Source: Paracoccaceae bacterium (GTDB lineage: Bacteria > Pseudomonadota > Alphaproteobacteria > Rhodobacterales > Rhodobacteraceae). Taken from it: 64,000 nt of DNA. Positions 33,800 through 42,900 of this stretch are shown here, piece after piece. The notes under the pieces were generated by a model, which saw only the letters and a program-made list of their open reading frames with translations, searched no databases and was not told the DNA's origin. A program made the translations under genes and the position numbers. Location of the stretch: positions 1 through 64,000 of the forward strand of contig JASJAR010000005.1 of the NCBI GenBank assembly GCA_030066905.1, written 5' to 3'. Position 1 is the stretch's first letter; each line of letters opens with the position of its first letter.

Positions 33800-33950
33800 G
33801 GCGGACGGCAGGGAGATTAGTCCCAGCCGACGCCAGGGCCAAGGCGCAGGGCCATGAAACCTTCTCACCTCGATGTTGAACGGCTTTGGGTGCTTGCGCG
33901 GCGGGCAGCGGCTCCATTAGGGTTAACTCAACACCGAATTGGAGGGCGTC

Positions 33951-35066
33951 ATGCCGCCCGACCCACCACGCGGAACAGGGGCCTTTCCGGCCCCCGTACC
34001 CGGCGCGCCGGCGAAACGACCTGACCCCGCGGATCTCTACGCGGCGCTCGATCTCGGCACCAACTCGTGCCGGATGCTGATCGCGCAGCCGAAGGGCAAC
34101 CAGTTCCACGTGGTCGACAGCTTCTCGAAATCCGTCCAACTCGGGCAGGGGCTCGAACGCTACGGCCGCCTGTCGCGCTCGTCCATCGGCCGGACGATCC
34201 AGGCCATGCGCATCTGCAAGCGCAAGATCGAGCAGCACGAGGTCAGGCGGATGCGCTTCGTGGCCACCGAGGCCTGCCGGCGGGCCTCGAACGGGGCCGA
34301 CTTCGTGCGCCAGATCCGGCGCGAGACCGGGATTGAGCTCGACATCATCGAGCCGGAGGAGGAGGCGCGGCTTGCGGTGATTTCCTGCGCGCCGCTCGTG
34401 TCGACCAAGACCGAGCAGCTCCTCGTCGTCGATATCGGCGGCGGCTCGACGGAACTGGTCTGGATCGACCTCTCCCGGGTGCCCCGGTTCGAACGCCCCC
34501 GGGCGATCATGCGGCTCCATGCCGGCTTCAAGCCGGACGACGCCTCTCCTTTCCCCGCCGCCCGCGTCGTCGACTGGATCAGCGTGCCGCTGGGGGTCGC
34601 GACGCTCCGCGACCAGTTCCACGATGTCGCGGAGGATGCCGGGCGGTTCGCGCTGATGAGCTGGTATTTCGAGGAGAAGCTCGCCGCCTTTTCGCCTTAC
34701 GATTCCGAGCAGGCCCGCGAGGGCTTTCAGATCATCGGCACCTCCGGCACGGTCACGACGGTCGCGGCCAGCCATCTCGGGTTGAGGCGCTACGATCGCA
34801 ACAAGGTCGACGGGCTTCGGATGACGTCGGATCAGATCGACAAGGTGATCCGGTCCTATCTCGAGCTCGGCCCCGACGGTCGGCGTGCCGACCCGCGCAT
34901 CGGGCGCGACCGGCAGGCGCTGATCATGTCCGGCGCGGCGATCCTCCAGGCGCTCCTGAGGGTCTGGCCCACCGACCGCCTTTCGGTGGCCGACCGCGGG
35001 CTCCGGGAGGGGCTGCTATATGCCCAGATGTCGGCCGACGGCGTGCTCGACGACGGGCCCTACTAG
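33951..35066 (+). CDS. ppx: Ppx/GppA-family exopolyphosphatase
   Basis: Hydrolyses polyphosphate or pppGpp in the cytoplasm. The 371 residues hold an actin-like fold with ALDLGTNSCRMLIA (phosphate 1), RFVATEACRRASNG, the IEPEEEARLAV segment (catalytic Glu) and LLVVDIGGGSTELVW (phosphate 2), and IIGTSGTVTTVAA. It lacks the C-terminal HD-like domain of E. coli Ppx, as is usual in this group. ATG 33951 follows GGAGGGCGTC. rlmE comes next on the same strand, a pairing frequent in Rhodobacterales. Confidence 0.9.
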   Translation: MPPDPPRGTGAFPAPVPGAPAKRPDPADLYAALDLGTNSCRMLIAQPKGNQFHVVDSFSKSVQLGQGLERYGRLSRSSIGRTIQAMRICKRKIEQHEVRRMRFVATEACRRASNGADFVRQIRRETGIELDIIEPEEEARLAVISCAPLVSTKTEQLLVVDIGGGSTELVWIDLSRVPRFERPRAIMRLHAGFKPDDASPFPAARVVDWISVPLGVATLRDQFHDVAEDAGRFALMSWYFEEKLAAFSPYDSEQAREGFQIIGTSGTVTTVAASHLGLRRYDRNKVDGLRMTSDQIDKVIRSYLELGPDGRRADPRIGRDRQALIMSGAAILQALLRVWPTDRLSVADRGLREGLLYAQMSADGVLDDGPY

Positions 35067-35072
35067 GGCTAC

Positions 35073-35091
35073 GATCCTTCGCCGAAGGATC
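35073..35091 (+). terminator. Palindromic hairpin between ppx and rlmE
   Basis: GATCCTTCG-C-CGAAGGATC is a perfect 9-1-9 palindrome just past the ppx stop, able to fold as a seven-base stem with a five-base loop. A run of five T follows about ten bases later. It may reduce transcription into rlmE. Confidence 0.45.
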
Positions 35092-35129
35092 CGGGAGGCG
35101 ATTTTTCGACGCGAGTTCGGGGAATTGGG

Positions 35130-35837
35130 ATGGTGAAGAAGACCAGCGGACGCGGCGCGCGGGACCTCAAGGTCAAGGTGAAGACCGCGCGGGGCCGCAA
35201 GCTCTCCTCGGCCCGCTGGCTCGAACGCCAGCTCAACGATCCCTACGTGCGACGGGCCCAGGCGGACGGCTACCGCGGCCGGGCGGCCTACAAGCTCATC
35301 GAGCTCGACGACAAGTACCGCTTTCTCGTCCCCGGCGCCCGGGTGGTCGACCTCGGCGCGGCGCCGGGGGGCTGGGCCCAGGTCGCCGTCAAGCGGGTCA
35401 ATGCGGACGGTGCGCGCGCGGGCAAGCCCCAGGGCAGGGTGCTCGGCATCGACCTTCAGGAGATCGACCCGATCCCCGGCGCCGAGTTCCACGTTCTCGA
35501 CTTTCTCGAGGACGAAGCGGACGAACGGGTGAAGGGCTGGCTCGGCGGCGCGGCAGATGTCGTGATGTCGGACATGGCCGCCGCCGCTTCGGGGCACAAG
35601 CAGACCGACCATCTGCGGATCATCGCGCTTTGCGAAGCGGCCGCAGCGCTGGCCTTCGACGTGCTCGCCGAGGGCGGGACATTCGTTGCCAAGGTCCTCG
35701 CCGGCGGTGCAGAAGCCAGTTTGCAGGCGCTCCTGAAGCAACGTTTTGCCAAGGTCGCCAACGTCAAGCCTCCCGCCTCCCGCGCCGACAGTTCAGAAAA
35801 GTACGTCGTCGCCACCGGGTTCCACGGCGCGGGCTGA
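35130..35837 (+). CDS. rlmE: 23S rRNA (uridine2552-2'-O)-methyltransferase
   Basis: Methylates U2552 in the peptidyl-transferase A loop. The 235 residues show the RrmJ/FtsJ order with the K-D-K-E tetrad: Lys in [12 protein letters not shown]-binding [15 protein letters not shown], Asp in VVMSDMAA, Lys in [11 protein letters not shown] and Glu in [10 protein letters not shown]. The N-terminus is basic ([20 protein letters not shown]), typical of alphaproteobacterial forms. It follows ppx after a hairpin. Confidence 0.95.
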   Translation: MVKKTSGRGARDLKVKVKTARGRKLSSARWLERQLNDPYVRRAQADGYRGRAAYKLIELDDKYRFLVPGARVVDLGAAPGGWAQVAVKRVNADGARAGKPQGRVLGIDLQEIDPIPGAEFHVLDFLEDEADERVKGWLGGAADVVMSDMAAAASGHKQTDHLRIIALCEAAAALAFDVLAEGGTFVAKVLAGGAEASLQALLKQRFAKVANVKPPASRADSSEKYVVATGFHGAG

Positions 35838-35988
35838 GAGGGCCCGTCGTCCAAGCTCGGAGCCGCTCGGCCTCGCGGGTCCCGATTGGTGCGGCTATCA
35901 GGGGCGTGGTGGTGCCGGGGCGTCGGCCAACGGGGGCTTCGGGAGGTTGTCCTGCCGCCGCTCTGCCGCGGCCGAGCGAAGGGACACC

Positions 35989-36741
35989 TCAGAGCGCCGA
36001 CACGCCTTGCCAGACGAGCCGCAGGGCGATGAGCGCAAGCAGAACGTCGAGCACGCGCTTGAACCGCGCGTCGGTGGTGCGGTCGAGGATGAGACGGCCC
36101 GCGAGCGTGCCGAGGAAACCGGCGACGATCATCGCAAGGATGACCGCGGCCCAATCGGCAAAGGAAAACCCCAAAACGGCAAAGACGCCCGTCTTCAGTC
36201 CGTGCTGGGCCGTCATGAGGCTCGCATGGGTTGCCACGAAGCCGTGTCGCGGCAAGTCGAGGGCGCGGGTGAAGGCGGCGACGAAGAGGCCGGTCGCGCC
36301 GAAGAACATCGTCAGGAACGACGAAATCAGACCGGTCAGCGCCGGCCAGCGGGTGAAAAGGGCGGGCGGGCGGAAGCCGAGCGACCAGAGGATGAAGAGG
36401 CCGACGCCGATCTGAACGAGTGCCGGTGCCAGATTGACGACGATTACTCCGCCCAGTGCAGCGCCCGCCACGGAGCCCGCGAGAAACCGAGGTACGGCGC
36501 GCCAGGCGATGTGTCGGGCGAGAAGGCCGGCCCGCCCGAGATTCGACGCCAGTTGAACGGCACCGTGGACCGGCACGAGCGCCGCGGCGGGCAGGAGGCT
36601 CGCTGCGGCGGCGAGAAGCAGCGCACCGCCGCCAAGCCCGAAAGCCGCGGTGATGAAGGAGCCGAGGAAGCTTGCGAGGAGAAGAAATCCGAAGGCTGCA
36701 GCCGACAGGTCCGGGCCAAAACAGAGGAAAAGACTATCTAT
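35989..36741 (-). CDS. TauE/SafE-family sulfite/anion exporter, start codon uncertain
   Basis: An eight-helix membrane transporter of the TauE/SafE family. The last 195 residues (from GTG 36576) are clearly coding, with the repeated FGATGLFVAAF and FLGTLAGRL segments. Family resemblance continues upstream in the same frame to about 36741: GSFITAAFGLGGGALLLAA is the hallmark N-terminal helix. Yet between the in-frame stop at 36754-36756 and the GTG at 36576 there is no ATG, GTG or TTG. Translation must use ATA 36741 or another rare start, or the start was lost. Substrate unknown. Confidence 0.7.
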   Translation of the reverse strand: MDSLFLCFGPDLSAAAFGFLLLASFLGSFITAAFGLGGGALLLAAAASLLPAAALVPVHGAVQLASNLGRAGLLARHIAWRAVPRFLAGSVAGAALGGVIVVNLAPALVQIGVGLFILWSLGFRPPALFTRWPALTGLISSFLTMFFGATGLFVAAFTRALDLPRHGFVATHASLMTAQHGLKTGVFAVLGFSFADWAAVILAMIVAGFLGTLAGRLILDRTTDARFKRVLDVLLALIALRLVWQGVSAL

Positions 36742-36789
36742 GTCAGGGCCCTATAGGTCGGTCTTTCGGTTCGCGCGTAACTCCAGAAA

Positions 36790-36810
36790 TTGTATACGAT
36801 AGTATGCCAA
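36790..36810. promoter_or_regulatory. Imperfect dyad upstream of the dipeptide-binding protein gene
   Basis: TTGTATAC and GTATGCCAA flank GATA, giving a dyad of TTG...ATAC/GTAT...CAA form in an AT-rich patch 140 bases before the substrate-binding protein gene. The form is like operators of GntR-family regulators. Weak, by eye only. Confidence 0.3.
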
Positions 36811-36949
36811 CCCGCACAAGCCATCAACACCCGCCGGGTCTCCGGCCCCCTGGCCTGGCAGCGATCCGGTCTGAAGTGTTGCGTCCTGCGGGGTTCCGAT
36901 GTCTAGACTCGGTGCGAGGCACTCAGGCACGCAACCCGGGACAGGCGCC

Positions 36950-38542
36950 ATGCTCACACCGCGGACCTCTCTTGTCGTCCTTGCTCTCTCGGCCGCACTG
37001 ACCGGCACGGCAGGGGCCGCGCCCCTGGTCTATTGTGCAAGGGAGGCCCCTGAGGGGTTCGATCCGGCGCTTTACGCCGACCGTTCGACCTTCATTGCCT
37101 CGAGCCGCCAGATCTACGACCGGCTCGTCGATTTCGCTCCGGGGACGACCGCGCCGGTCCCCGGTCTTGCCGAAAGCTGGACGGTGTCCGACGACGGCCT
37201 CAAGGTCACCTTCACGCTCCGTTCGGGGGTTGCGTTCCATGCCAACGAGGGGTTCACGCCGACCCGGGCGCTGAATGCCGACGATGTGGTCTTCAGCTTC
37301 GAGCGCCAGCGGCTCGAGGATCACCCCTATCACGCGGTGTCCGGCGGGACGTGGGACTACTTCGCGGCAATGTCGCTTCCGGCTCTCATCGGCGCGGTGG
37401 AGAAGGTCGACGACCGGACCGTCACCTTCGTTCTGACTCGGCCCGACGCGCCTTTCATCGGGACGCTGGCAATGGATTTCGCCTCGATCCTGAGCGCGGA
37501 ATATGCCGATGCGATGGCGGCGGCCGGTACGCCGGAGCGGCTCGACACCGCACCCATCGGCACTGGGCCGTTCGCGCTCATCGCCGATGAGGACACAACG
37601 ACGCTCCGGTTTGCAGCCCATGGGGAGCATTGGGGCGGTGCCCCGGCGATCGAAACGCTGGTCTTCGACATCACCCCCGATGCCGGGCAGCGGGCCGAGA
37701 AACTGGCCGCGGGGGCGTGCCATGCCATGGCCGACCCCCGCCCCGAAGACATCGCAGCGCTGGAAGGCAATGCCGAGATCGGCCTATTGCGCCAGCCGGG
37801 GCTCGACATCGGCTATCTGGCCTACAACACCCGGGTTCCGCCGTTCGACAACCCCGCCGTGCGGCGCGCGCTCAACATGGGGTTGAACCGGCAAGGCGTC
37901 GTCGAGGCCGTGTTCGGTGGCCGGGGGCAACTTGCCGAAACGCCGTTGCCGCCGGGGATGTGGGCCCATGACGCCACCGCGGCCGCCGACCCGTTCGACC
38001 CCGAGCGCGCCCGCGAGATGCTTGCAGCCGAGGGCGCCGACGGCCTGACGATGACGCTCTGGGCGATGCCGATCCGGCGCCCCTACAACCCCGATGCCCG
38101 CCGTATGGCCGAGCTCTTCGCGGCCGATCTCGGCGAGATCGGGGTCGAGGTCGAGATCGTGTCTTACGATTGGCCCGAGTATCTCAAGCGGTCCCGCGAG
38201 ATCGACCGGGAGGGGGCGGTGCTCTTCGGCTGGTCGAGTGCCAACGGCGATCCCGACACCATCTTCGGCGAGCTTCTGGGCTGCGAAGGCCTGCGCCGCG
38301 GCAATCGCGCGCAATGGTGCCATGAGGAGTTCGACCGTCTGGTCGCCGAGGCACGGTCGGTGTCCGACCCCGCCACCCGCGCCGCGCTCTATGCCGAGGC
38401 CCAGGCGATCTTCCTCGACGAGGCCCCCTGGGCCACCATCGCCCATTCGGTCGAACTGATCCCGGTCCGGCGCGAGGTCGAGGGTCTCGCCATGGATGCC
38501 TTCGGCGGTCCGGTGTTCAAGGAGGCAAGCTTCGCCGAGTGA
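36950..38542 (+). CDS. Periplasmic dipeptide/oligopeptide-binding protein (DppA-like)
   Basis: Binds short peptides (or related ligands such as haem in some relatives) for an ABC importer. The 530 residues start with a signal peptide cleaved near AGAAP (residue 24), then the SBP family 5 pattern LVYCAREAPEGFDPALY, VPGLAESWTVSDDGL, RALNADDVVFSFERQ, TAPIGTGPF, and VRRALNMGLNR. It is close to E. coli DppA in these segments. No permease or ATPase genes are adjacent, so it is an orphan here. ATG 36950 leads directly into the signal peptide. Confidence 0.9.
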   Translation: MLTPRTSLVVLALSAALTGTAGAAPLVYCAREAPEGFDPALYADRSTFIASSRQIYDRLVDFAPGTTAPVPGLAESWTVSDDGLKVTFTLRSGVAFHANEGFTPTRALNADDVVFSFERQRLEDHPYHAVSGGTWDYFAAMSLPALIGAVEKVDDRTVTFVLTRPDAPFIGTLAMDFASILSAEYADAMAAAGTPERLDTAPIGTGPFALIADEDTTTLRFAAHGEHWGGAPAIETLVFDITPDAGQRAEKLAAGACHAMADPRPEDIAALEGNAEIGLLRQPGLDIGYLAYNTRVPPFDNPAVRRALNMGLNRQGVVEAVFGGRGQLAETPLPPGMWAHDATAAADPFDPERAREMLAAEGADGLTMTLWAMPIRRPYNPDARRMAELFAADLGEIGVEVEIVSYDWPEYLKRSREIDREGAVLFGWSSANGDPDTIFGELLGCEGLRRGNRAQWCHEEFDRLVAEARSVSDPATRAALYAEAQAIFLDEAPWATIAHSVELIPVRREVEGLAMDAFGGPVFKEASFAE

Positions 38543-38652
38543 TCCGTCGGGGATTGCAGGCGGCCGCCACAAGCCCCGGTCGATTCCTAAGGGCGGTTCC
38601 CGGACCGAAGCGGGCGTTTGGGTTTTGCTCCGGCCGGCGATCGCGAAACATG

Positions 38653-38729
38653 CCCCGGACCTCATTTGGGGCTCGCCCCTGTGGAGCGTTCCGCCTGTCG
38701 AGGTCCCGGGTCAAGCCCGGCGCGGGGTC
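38653..38729 (+). repeat. Dispersed palindromic repeat, copy D
   Basis: Starts CCCCGGAC and carries the 27-base block at 38694-38720 identical to copy A (19093-19119), including GGTCCCGGGTCAAGCCCGG. It fills much of the 307-base gap between the dipeptide-binding gene and the convergent panE-like gene, which otherwise holds no gene. Confidence 0.75.
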
Positions 38730-38849
38730 GGTTGGAGGCTGCCGGCACAGCGCCCGGGCGACGGTCCCGTCCTCCCGTTTGCGGCCCGTGTCCAGCGCTT
38801 CGGGAGGCCGGTCCAAGCTCCCCCCACGAGCCGCTTCCCGCATTCTGCC

Positions 38850-39827
38850 CTAACCGTCGTAAAGGCCGAGGGTCCGCGCCCGCGCCTGGACGAGGGCCAG
38901 CACCGTGTCGATCGTCGGCGTCGCCACCGCTGCCGCCCGCCCAAGCTCGGTGACCGCACTCACCAACGCATCGATCTCCATCGGCCGGCCGCGTTCGAGG
39001 TCTTGCAGCATCGACGTCTTGTGGGCGCCGACCGATTGGGCGCCGGCGATGCGCTTGTCGATGTCGATGGCAAAGCGCGCGCCATGGGCCTCGCCGACCG
39101 CCTGGGCCTCTACCATCATCGCCCGGGCGATGGCGCGGAGGTCGGGCCGGGTGGTGAGGCCTTCGAGCGTTTCCCCGGTCAGCGCCGAGAGCGGGTTGAA
39201 GCTGACATTCCCCCAGAGCTTCATCCAGATCTCGTCGCGGACATTCGATTTCAGCGGCGCTTTGAACCCGGCCGTGCGGAGCGCGGCGGCAAAGGCGGTA
39301 GCCCGTTCCGTGGTGTCGCCCGAGGGCTCGCCAAGGGTGAAGCGGTCGCCCGCAAGAACGCTGATCCGCCCCGGCGCGGTGACCTCGGCGGCGGGGTAGA
39401 CGACGCAGCCGAGTGCCTGTGCCGGCGGCAGGGCGGCGCTCACGGCCCCGCCGGGGTCGACCGCCTCGATCCGGCGCGCTGGGTCGCCGGGGAGGCCGTG
39501 GTAATACCAATAGGGCACGCCGTTCATCGCCGTGACGATGGTCGTGTCCGGACCGATCAGCGGGGCCAGCGCCGGAGCTACGCCGGGCACGGCATGGGCC
39601 TTGAGCGTGATGACGAGATAGTCCTGCGGCCCGAGATCGGACCCTCGGTCGGTGGCTGCGACCTCGGCGCGGGTCTCCGCGCCGTCCGTCTCCACCCATA
39701 GCCCATCTTCGCGGATCGCCGCCAGATGGGCGCCCCGGGCCACGACCGAGACGTCGCAGCCTGCCCGTGCCAGCCCATGGGCCATGTAACCGCCGATGGC
39801 CCCGGCACCGAAGACGCAGATCTTCAT
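38850..39827 (-). CDS. 2-dehydropantoate 2-reductase family protein
   Basis: NADPH-dependent ketoacid reductase of the ApbA/PanE family. The 325 residues begin with the Rossmann motif KICVFGAGAIGGYMA, followed by DYLVITLKAHAV, NGVPYWYYHGL, the catalytic-lysine region KSNVRDEIWMKLWGNVSFNPLSALTG, and PTSMLQDLERGRPMEID-like text (here KTSMLQDLERGRPME). It might make pantoate for CoA, but its position last in an operon with a CoA ligase and amidase suggests a different ketoacid in catabolism. It overlaps the ligase gene by ATGA. Confidence 0.85.
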   Translation of the reverse strand: MKICVFGAGAIGGYMAHGLARAGCDVSVVARGAHLAAIREDGLWVETDGAETRAEVAATDRGSDLGPQDYLVITLKAHAVPGVAPALAPLIGPDTTIVTAMNGVPYWYYHGLPGDPARRIEAVDPGGAVSAALPPAQALGCVVYPAAEVTAPGRISVLAGDRFTLGEPSGDTTERATAFAAALRTAGFKAPLKSNVRDEIWMKLWGNVSFNPLSALTGETLEGLTTRPDLRAIARAMMVEAQAVGEAHGARFAIDIDKRIAGAQSVGAHKTSMLQDLERGRPMEIDALVSAVTELGRAAAVATPTIDTVLALVQARARTLGLYDG

Positions 39828-41320
39828 GTCAGCCCCAGCTTTTCTGCCAGTCCGATGCGCTGGAGCTTGCCCGTGGCCCCTTTTGGAATCTCGTCGACGA
39901 TGACGATGGTGCCGGGCACCTTGAACGGAGCGAGCCGCGCGGCGGCGTGGTCGCGCAAGCCCGCCTCGTCCGCCTCCGCCCCCTCGGCCAGTACGATGGC
40001 GGCGGCGACATCCTCACCAAGCATCTTGTGAGGCCGCGCGAAGGTCACCGCCTGGGCGACGCCGGGATGGTCCATCAACACGTCATCGACCTCCTTCGGC
40101 GCGATCTTTTCGCCGCCGCGGTTGATGATCTCCTTCAGCCGTCCCCGGATCGTGAGGTAGCCGTCGCCGTCGAGACTGCCCTCGTCGCCGGTGCGGAACC
40201 AGCCGTCGGTCCAGTTCTCCGCATTCGCCTTGTCATTGCCCCGGTAGCCCGGGGTGACGTTCTCGCCGCGAATGACGATCTCGCCGATCTCGCCCGGAGG
40301 CAGGAGCGCCGCATCCGCCCCCATAATCGCCACTTCCGGCCCCGCCGCCGGGCCGACGCTGCCGGGCTTGCGGGCGGCGGGGGGCAGGGGGTTCGAGGCC
40401 ATCTGATGCGCGGCCTCCGTCATCCCGTAGGCCTCGATCACGGGGCAGCCGAAGGTCTGTTCAAGCGCCTGGAGGACGGGAACCGGCAGCGAGGCCGAGG
40501 AGGAGCGCACGAAGCGGAGGTTGAGGGCGCCGAGCGCCTCTGGGTTGCGTTTCGCCCGCGCGAGGATCGCCTGATGCATGGTCGGGACGGCGGTGTACCA
40601 GGTCGGTTTTGCCGCGACCGCATGGGCGAAGAATTTCAGCGCGTCGAAGCCCGGGGCACAGACGATCGAGGCGCCGGCCTCTACCGTGGCAAGCACCGCC
40701 GCGATCAGCCCGTGGATGTGAAAGAGCGGCATCACGTTGAGGCAGCGGTCCTCTGCGGTCAGATCGAGGGTCACGGCGATGTTCCTCGCAGACCGGCAGA
40801 TGTTGCGGCTCGTCAGCGGGACGATTTTGGGCCGCGAGGTGGTGCCTGAGGTATGCAGCACGAGTGCCGTGTCGTCGGGGCCGTTCACCCGCGCCTCGGT
40901 ACCGGCGAGTGGCGCGCCGGTCGGGTCGACGAGGCCGGCTTCGGCCTCGAGCCGGACGGTTGCGATGCCGAGGCGCGCGGCGGCGGCCCTAGCGCGGGGG
41001 TTGGCGTCGATGTCGAGCACGACGAGCTTCGCCCCGAGGTCGTCGAGATAGAAGGCGAACTCGTCTTCGGTATAGGCGGGGTTGAGCGGGGCCGCCGTGG
41101 CATGGGCCGCGACACCGAGAAAGCCAAGTGCCGCCAGAGGCCCGTTGGCGGGCACAAGGCCGATATCGGTCCCGGGCCCGTAACCGAGGCCGGCAAGCTG
41201 GGCGCCGACCCGGTCGACCCGCGTGGCCACCGTTTCATAGTCGAGAAAGTCCTCGCCCGGCGCCCCGAGGCAGGGGCCCCGATGGCGGTCGAGAAGCGCG
41301 CGGATGGTGTCGGTGGTCAT
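39824..41320 (-). CDS. AMP-dependent acyl-CoA synthetase, oxalyl-CoA synthetase-like
   Basis: Activates a carboxylic acid with ATP and CoA. The 498 residues have the adenylation core motifs LVLHTSGTTSRPKIVPLT, YGMTEAAHQMASNP, TGDEGSLDGDGYLTIRGR and the C-terminal lysine GATGKLQRI. The pattern HTSGTTSRPK with EAYGMTEAAHQM resembles the oxalate-CoA ligase branch (plant AAE3 and bacterial relatives). Together with ureidoglycolate-to-glyoxylate genes nearby, an oxalate or glyoxylate link is plausible. Assignment of substrate is inference. Confidence 0.8.
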   Translation of the reverse strand: MTTDTIRALLDRHRGPCLGAPGEDFLDYETVATRVDRVGAQLAGLGYGPGTDIGLVPANGPLAALGFLGVAAHATAAPLNPAYTEDEFAFYLDDLGAKLVVLDIDANPRARAAAARLGIATVRLEAEAGLVDPTGAPLAGTEARVNGPDDTALVLHTSGTTSRPKIVPLTSRNICRSARNIAVTLDLTAEDRCLNVMPLFHIHGLIAAVLATVEAGASIVCAPGFDALKFFAHAVAAKPTWYTAVPTMHQAILARAKRNPEALGALNLRFVRSSSASLPVPVLQALEQTFGCPVIEAYGMTEAAHQMASNPLPPAARKPGSVGPAAGPEVAIMGADAALLPPGEIGEIVIRGENVTPGYRGNDKANAENWTDGWFRTGDEGSLDGDGYLTIRGRLKEIINRGGEKIAPKEVDDVLMDHPGVAQAVTFARPHKMLGEDVAAAIVLAEGAEADEAGLRDHAAARLAPFKVPGTIVIVDEIPKGATGKLQRIGLAEKLGLT

Positions 41321-41368
41321 CGGGCGATCCCTTGCCAGATTGCCGGCCCGGGAGGCCCTTCCGCCTGT

Positions 41369-41527
41369 CTAGCCCCGTTTGCCCATCGAGCGGAAGAAGT
41401 CGAAGGCGGCGAAGGCGAAGGTCAGCACGATCACGATCACCAGATCGGGGCTCGGCACATGCCAGATCATCACGCCGAGAAACGCGCCGAGCATGACAAG
41501 CGCCAGAAGGGGCAGGATGTATTTCAT
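41369..41527 (-). CDS. Small two-helix membrane protein
   Basis: A 52-residue protein with two hydrophobic helices (about 3-20 and 25-43) and a short basic end (RSMGKRG). Its ATG at 41527 overlaps the amidase stop (ATGA), and it lies 48 bases ahead of the acyl-CoA ligase gene, so it is part of the operon. No family recognised. It could stabilise or anchor a partner in the TRAP/amidase pathway. Confidence 0.65.
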   Translation of the reverse strand: MKYILPLLALVMLGAFLGVMIWHVPSPDLVIVIVLTFAFAAFDFFRSMGKRG

Positions 41528-42900
41528 CGTCGGTCCTCCGTGCCGGCGGCGTCGACCCAATCATAGAGCCAGCGGGCGGTTCTGAGAAGGCGCCCATCGC
41601 CGTCGCGCCGGGCGACGAGCTGGACGCCCATGGGCAGGCCGTTTTCGGCTTCGAGCAAGGGCAGGGTGATCGCCGGCATGCCGAGATAGGTCCAGAGCCC
41701 GTTGAAGATCGCGTCGCCGGTACGGGCAAGGCCCTCGGGCGCGGGCCCCGGGGCGGCCAGCGTCAGGATCGCGTCGGCATGTTCGAGAATTTCCTCGGTC
41801 GCCGCATAGAGCACCTCGCGCCAGTCGAGGGCGGCGAGGTAGCTCTTGGCGGTGACCGCCTCGCCCTTCGCCATCGCATCGCGCATTGGCTCGGACAGCG
41901 CCTCGGGGTGCCGCCCGTAGCGGTGATAGCATTTGGCGAGTTCGGCGAAGTGGATGCGCCAGCGCAGGTCGGCGGCATCGTCGAACGGCGCCGGGAGCGG
42001 CACTTCGAAACAGCCCTCGCCGAGGGCGGTGGTGAGTTCGCCGAACGCCGCTTTCGTCTCGTCGGTGGCGGTCTCCTCCCAGCCCGGCGGTTTCACGAAG
42101 GCGAAGACGGGCGTCAGCGGCGGCACCTCGGAGGCCGTGGCCAGCAGCCGCGGGGGCGGCGTTGGCGCGGTCGCGGGGTCTGCGGGGTCGTGGCCGAAGA
42201 ACACGTCAGACAGAAGAGCTGCGTCCTGCGGGGTGCGGGCAAAGACGCCGACCGTGTCGAGCGTCGCGCTTTGCTGGAGGATACCGGTGCGCGGGATCGC
42301 TCCGAAGCTCGGCTTGAAACCCGTGACGCCGCAATAGGACGCGGGGCGGATCACCGACCCGGCCGTCTGGGTGCCCACCGCCAGCGGCACCATCCCAGCG
42401 GCCACCGCCGCCGCCGAGCCCGAGGACGAACCGCCCGGGGTATGGGCCGGATTGTGCGGGTTCGTCGTAGCGCCGGGATGCATGAAGGCAAGCTCCGTCG
42501 TCACGCTCTTTCCCATCAGGATCGCGCCGGCTTCGCGCAGCCGCGACACGATCCACGCCTCGGCCTCGGCAACGCGGCCTCTGTCGATGGCGGTCCCGTT
42601 CTCGGTGGGGATCTTCAGCGTGTCGACGATGTCCTTCAAGGCCACCGGCAGCCCGTGGAGCGGGCCAACCGGACGGCCCGAGCGGCGCAGAAGGTCGAGC
42701 CGGTCGGCCTGGTCGCGGACGAAATCGGCGTCCAACCACGCCCAGGCCCGTACCTCGGTCTCGCGATCTTCGACGACCGCGATCAGCGCCTCGACATAGT
42801 CCCGCGCCGAGAGGGCGCCGGACGCCATCAGGTCGCGCGCCTCGAGCGCGGTGAGCCCCGCGAGCGCGGGGTTCGCCTTCGTCACCGCCTCAGGGGCCAT
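41524..42900 (-). CDS. Amidase (amidase signature family)
   Basis: Hydrolyses a C-N amide bond with the Ser-cisSer-Lys triad. The 458 residues contain the catalytic Lys K89 in GLPVALKDIVDT, the cis-Ser in PGGSSSGSAAAVAAG (near 160) and the nucleophile S182 in GTQTAGSVIRPASYCG. Substrates in this family range from amides to allophanate or aryl-amides. The gene overlaps dctM by 11 bases and follows a TRAP transporter and ureide genes, which points to an imported amide or a ureide intermediate. Not GatA: no gatB/gatC context. Confidence 0.87.
   Translation of the reverse strand: MAPEAVTKANPALAGLTALEARDLMASGALSARDYVEALIAVVEDRETEVRAWAWLDADFVRDQADRLDLLRRSGRPVGPLHGLPVALKDIVDTLKIPTENGTAIDRGRVAEAEAWIVSRLREAGAILMGKSVTTELAFMHPGATTNPHNPAHTPGGSSSGSAAAVAAGMVPLAVGTQTAGSVIRPASYCGVTGFKPSFGAIPRTGILQQSATLDTVGVFARTPQDAALLSDVFFGHDPADPATAPTPPPRLLATASEVPPLTPVFAFVKPPGWEETATDETKAAFGELTTALGEGCFEVPLPAPFDDAADLRWRIHFAELAKCYHRYGRHPEALSEPMRDAMAKGEAVTAKSYLAALDWREVLYAATEEILEHADAILTLAAPGPAPEGLARTGDAIFNGLWTYLGMPAITLPLLEAENGLPMGVQLVARRDGDGRLLRTARWLYDWVDAAGTEDRR

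Noticed and set aside
33414-34775. 453-residue frame ending in the virulence-factor domain
   Set aside because: Only the last 98 residues are real. The first part is antisense to ppx. An ATG at 33710 gives the family start.
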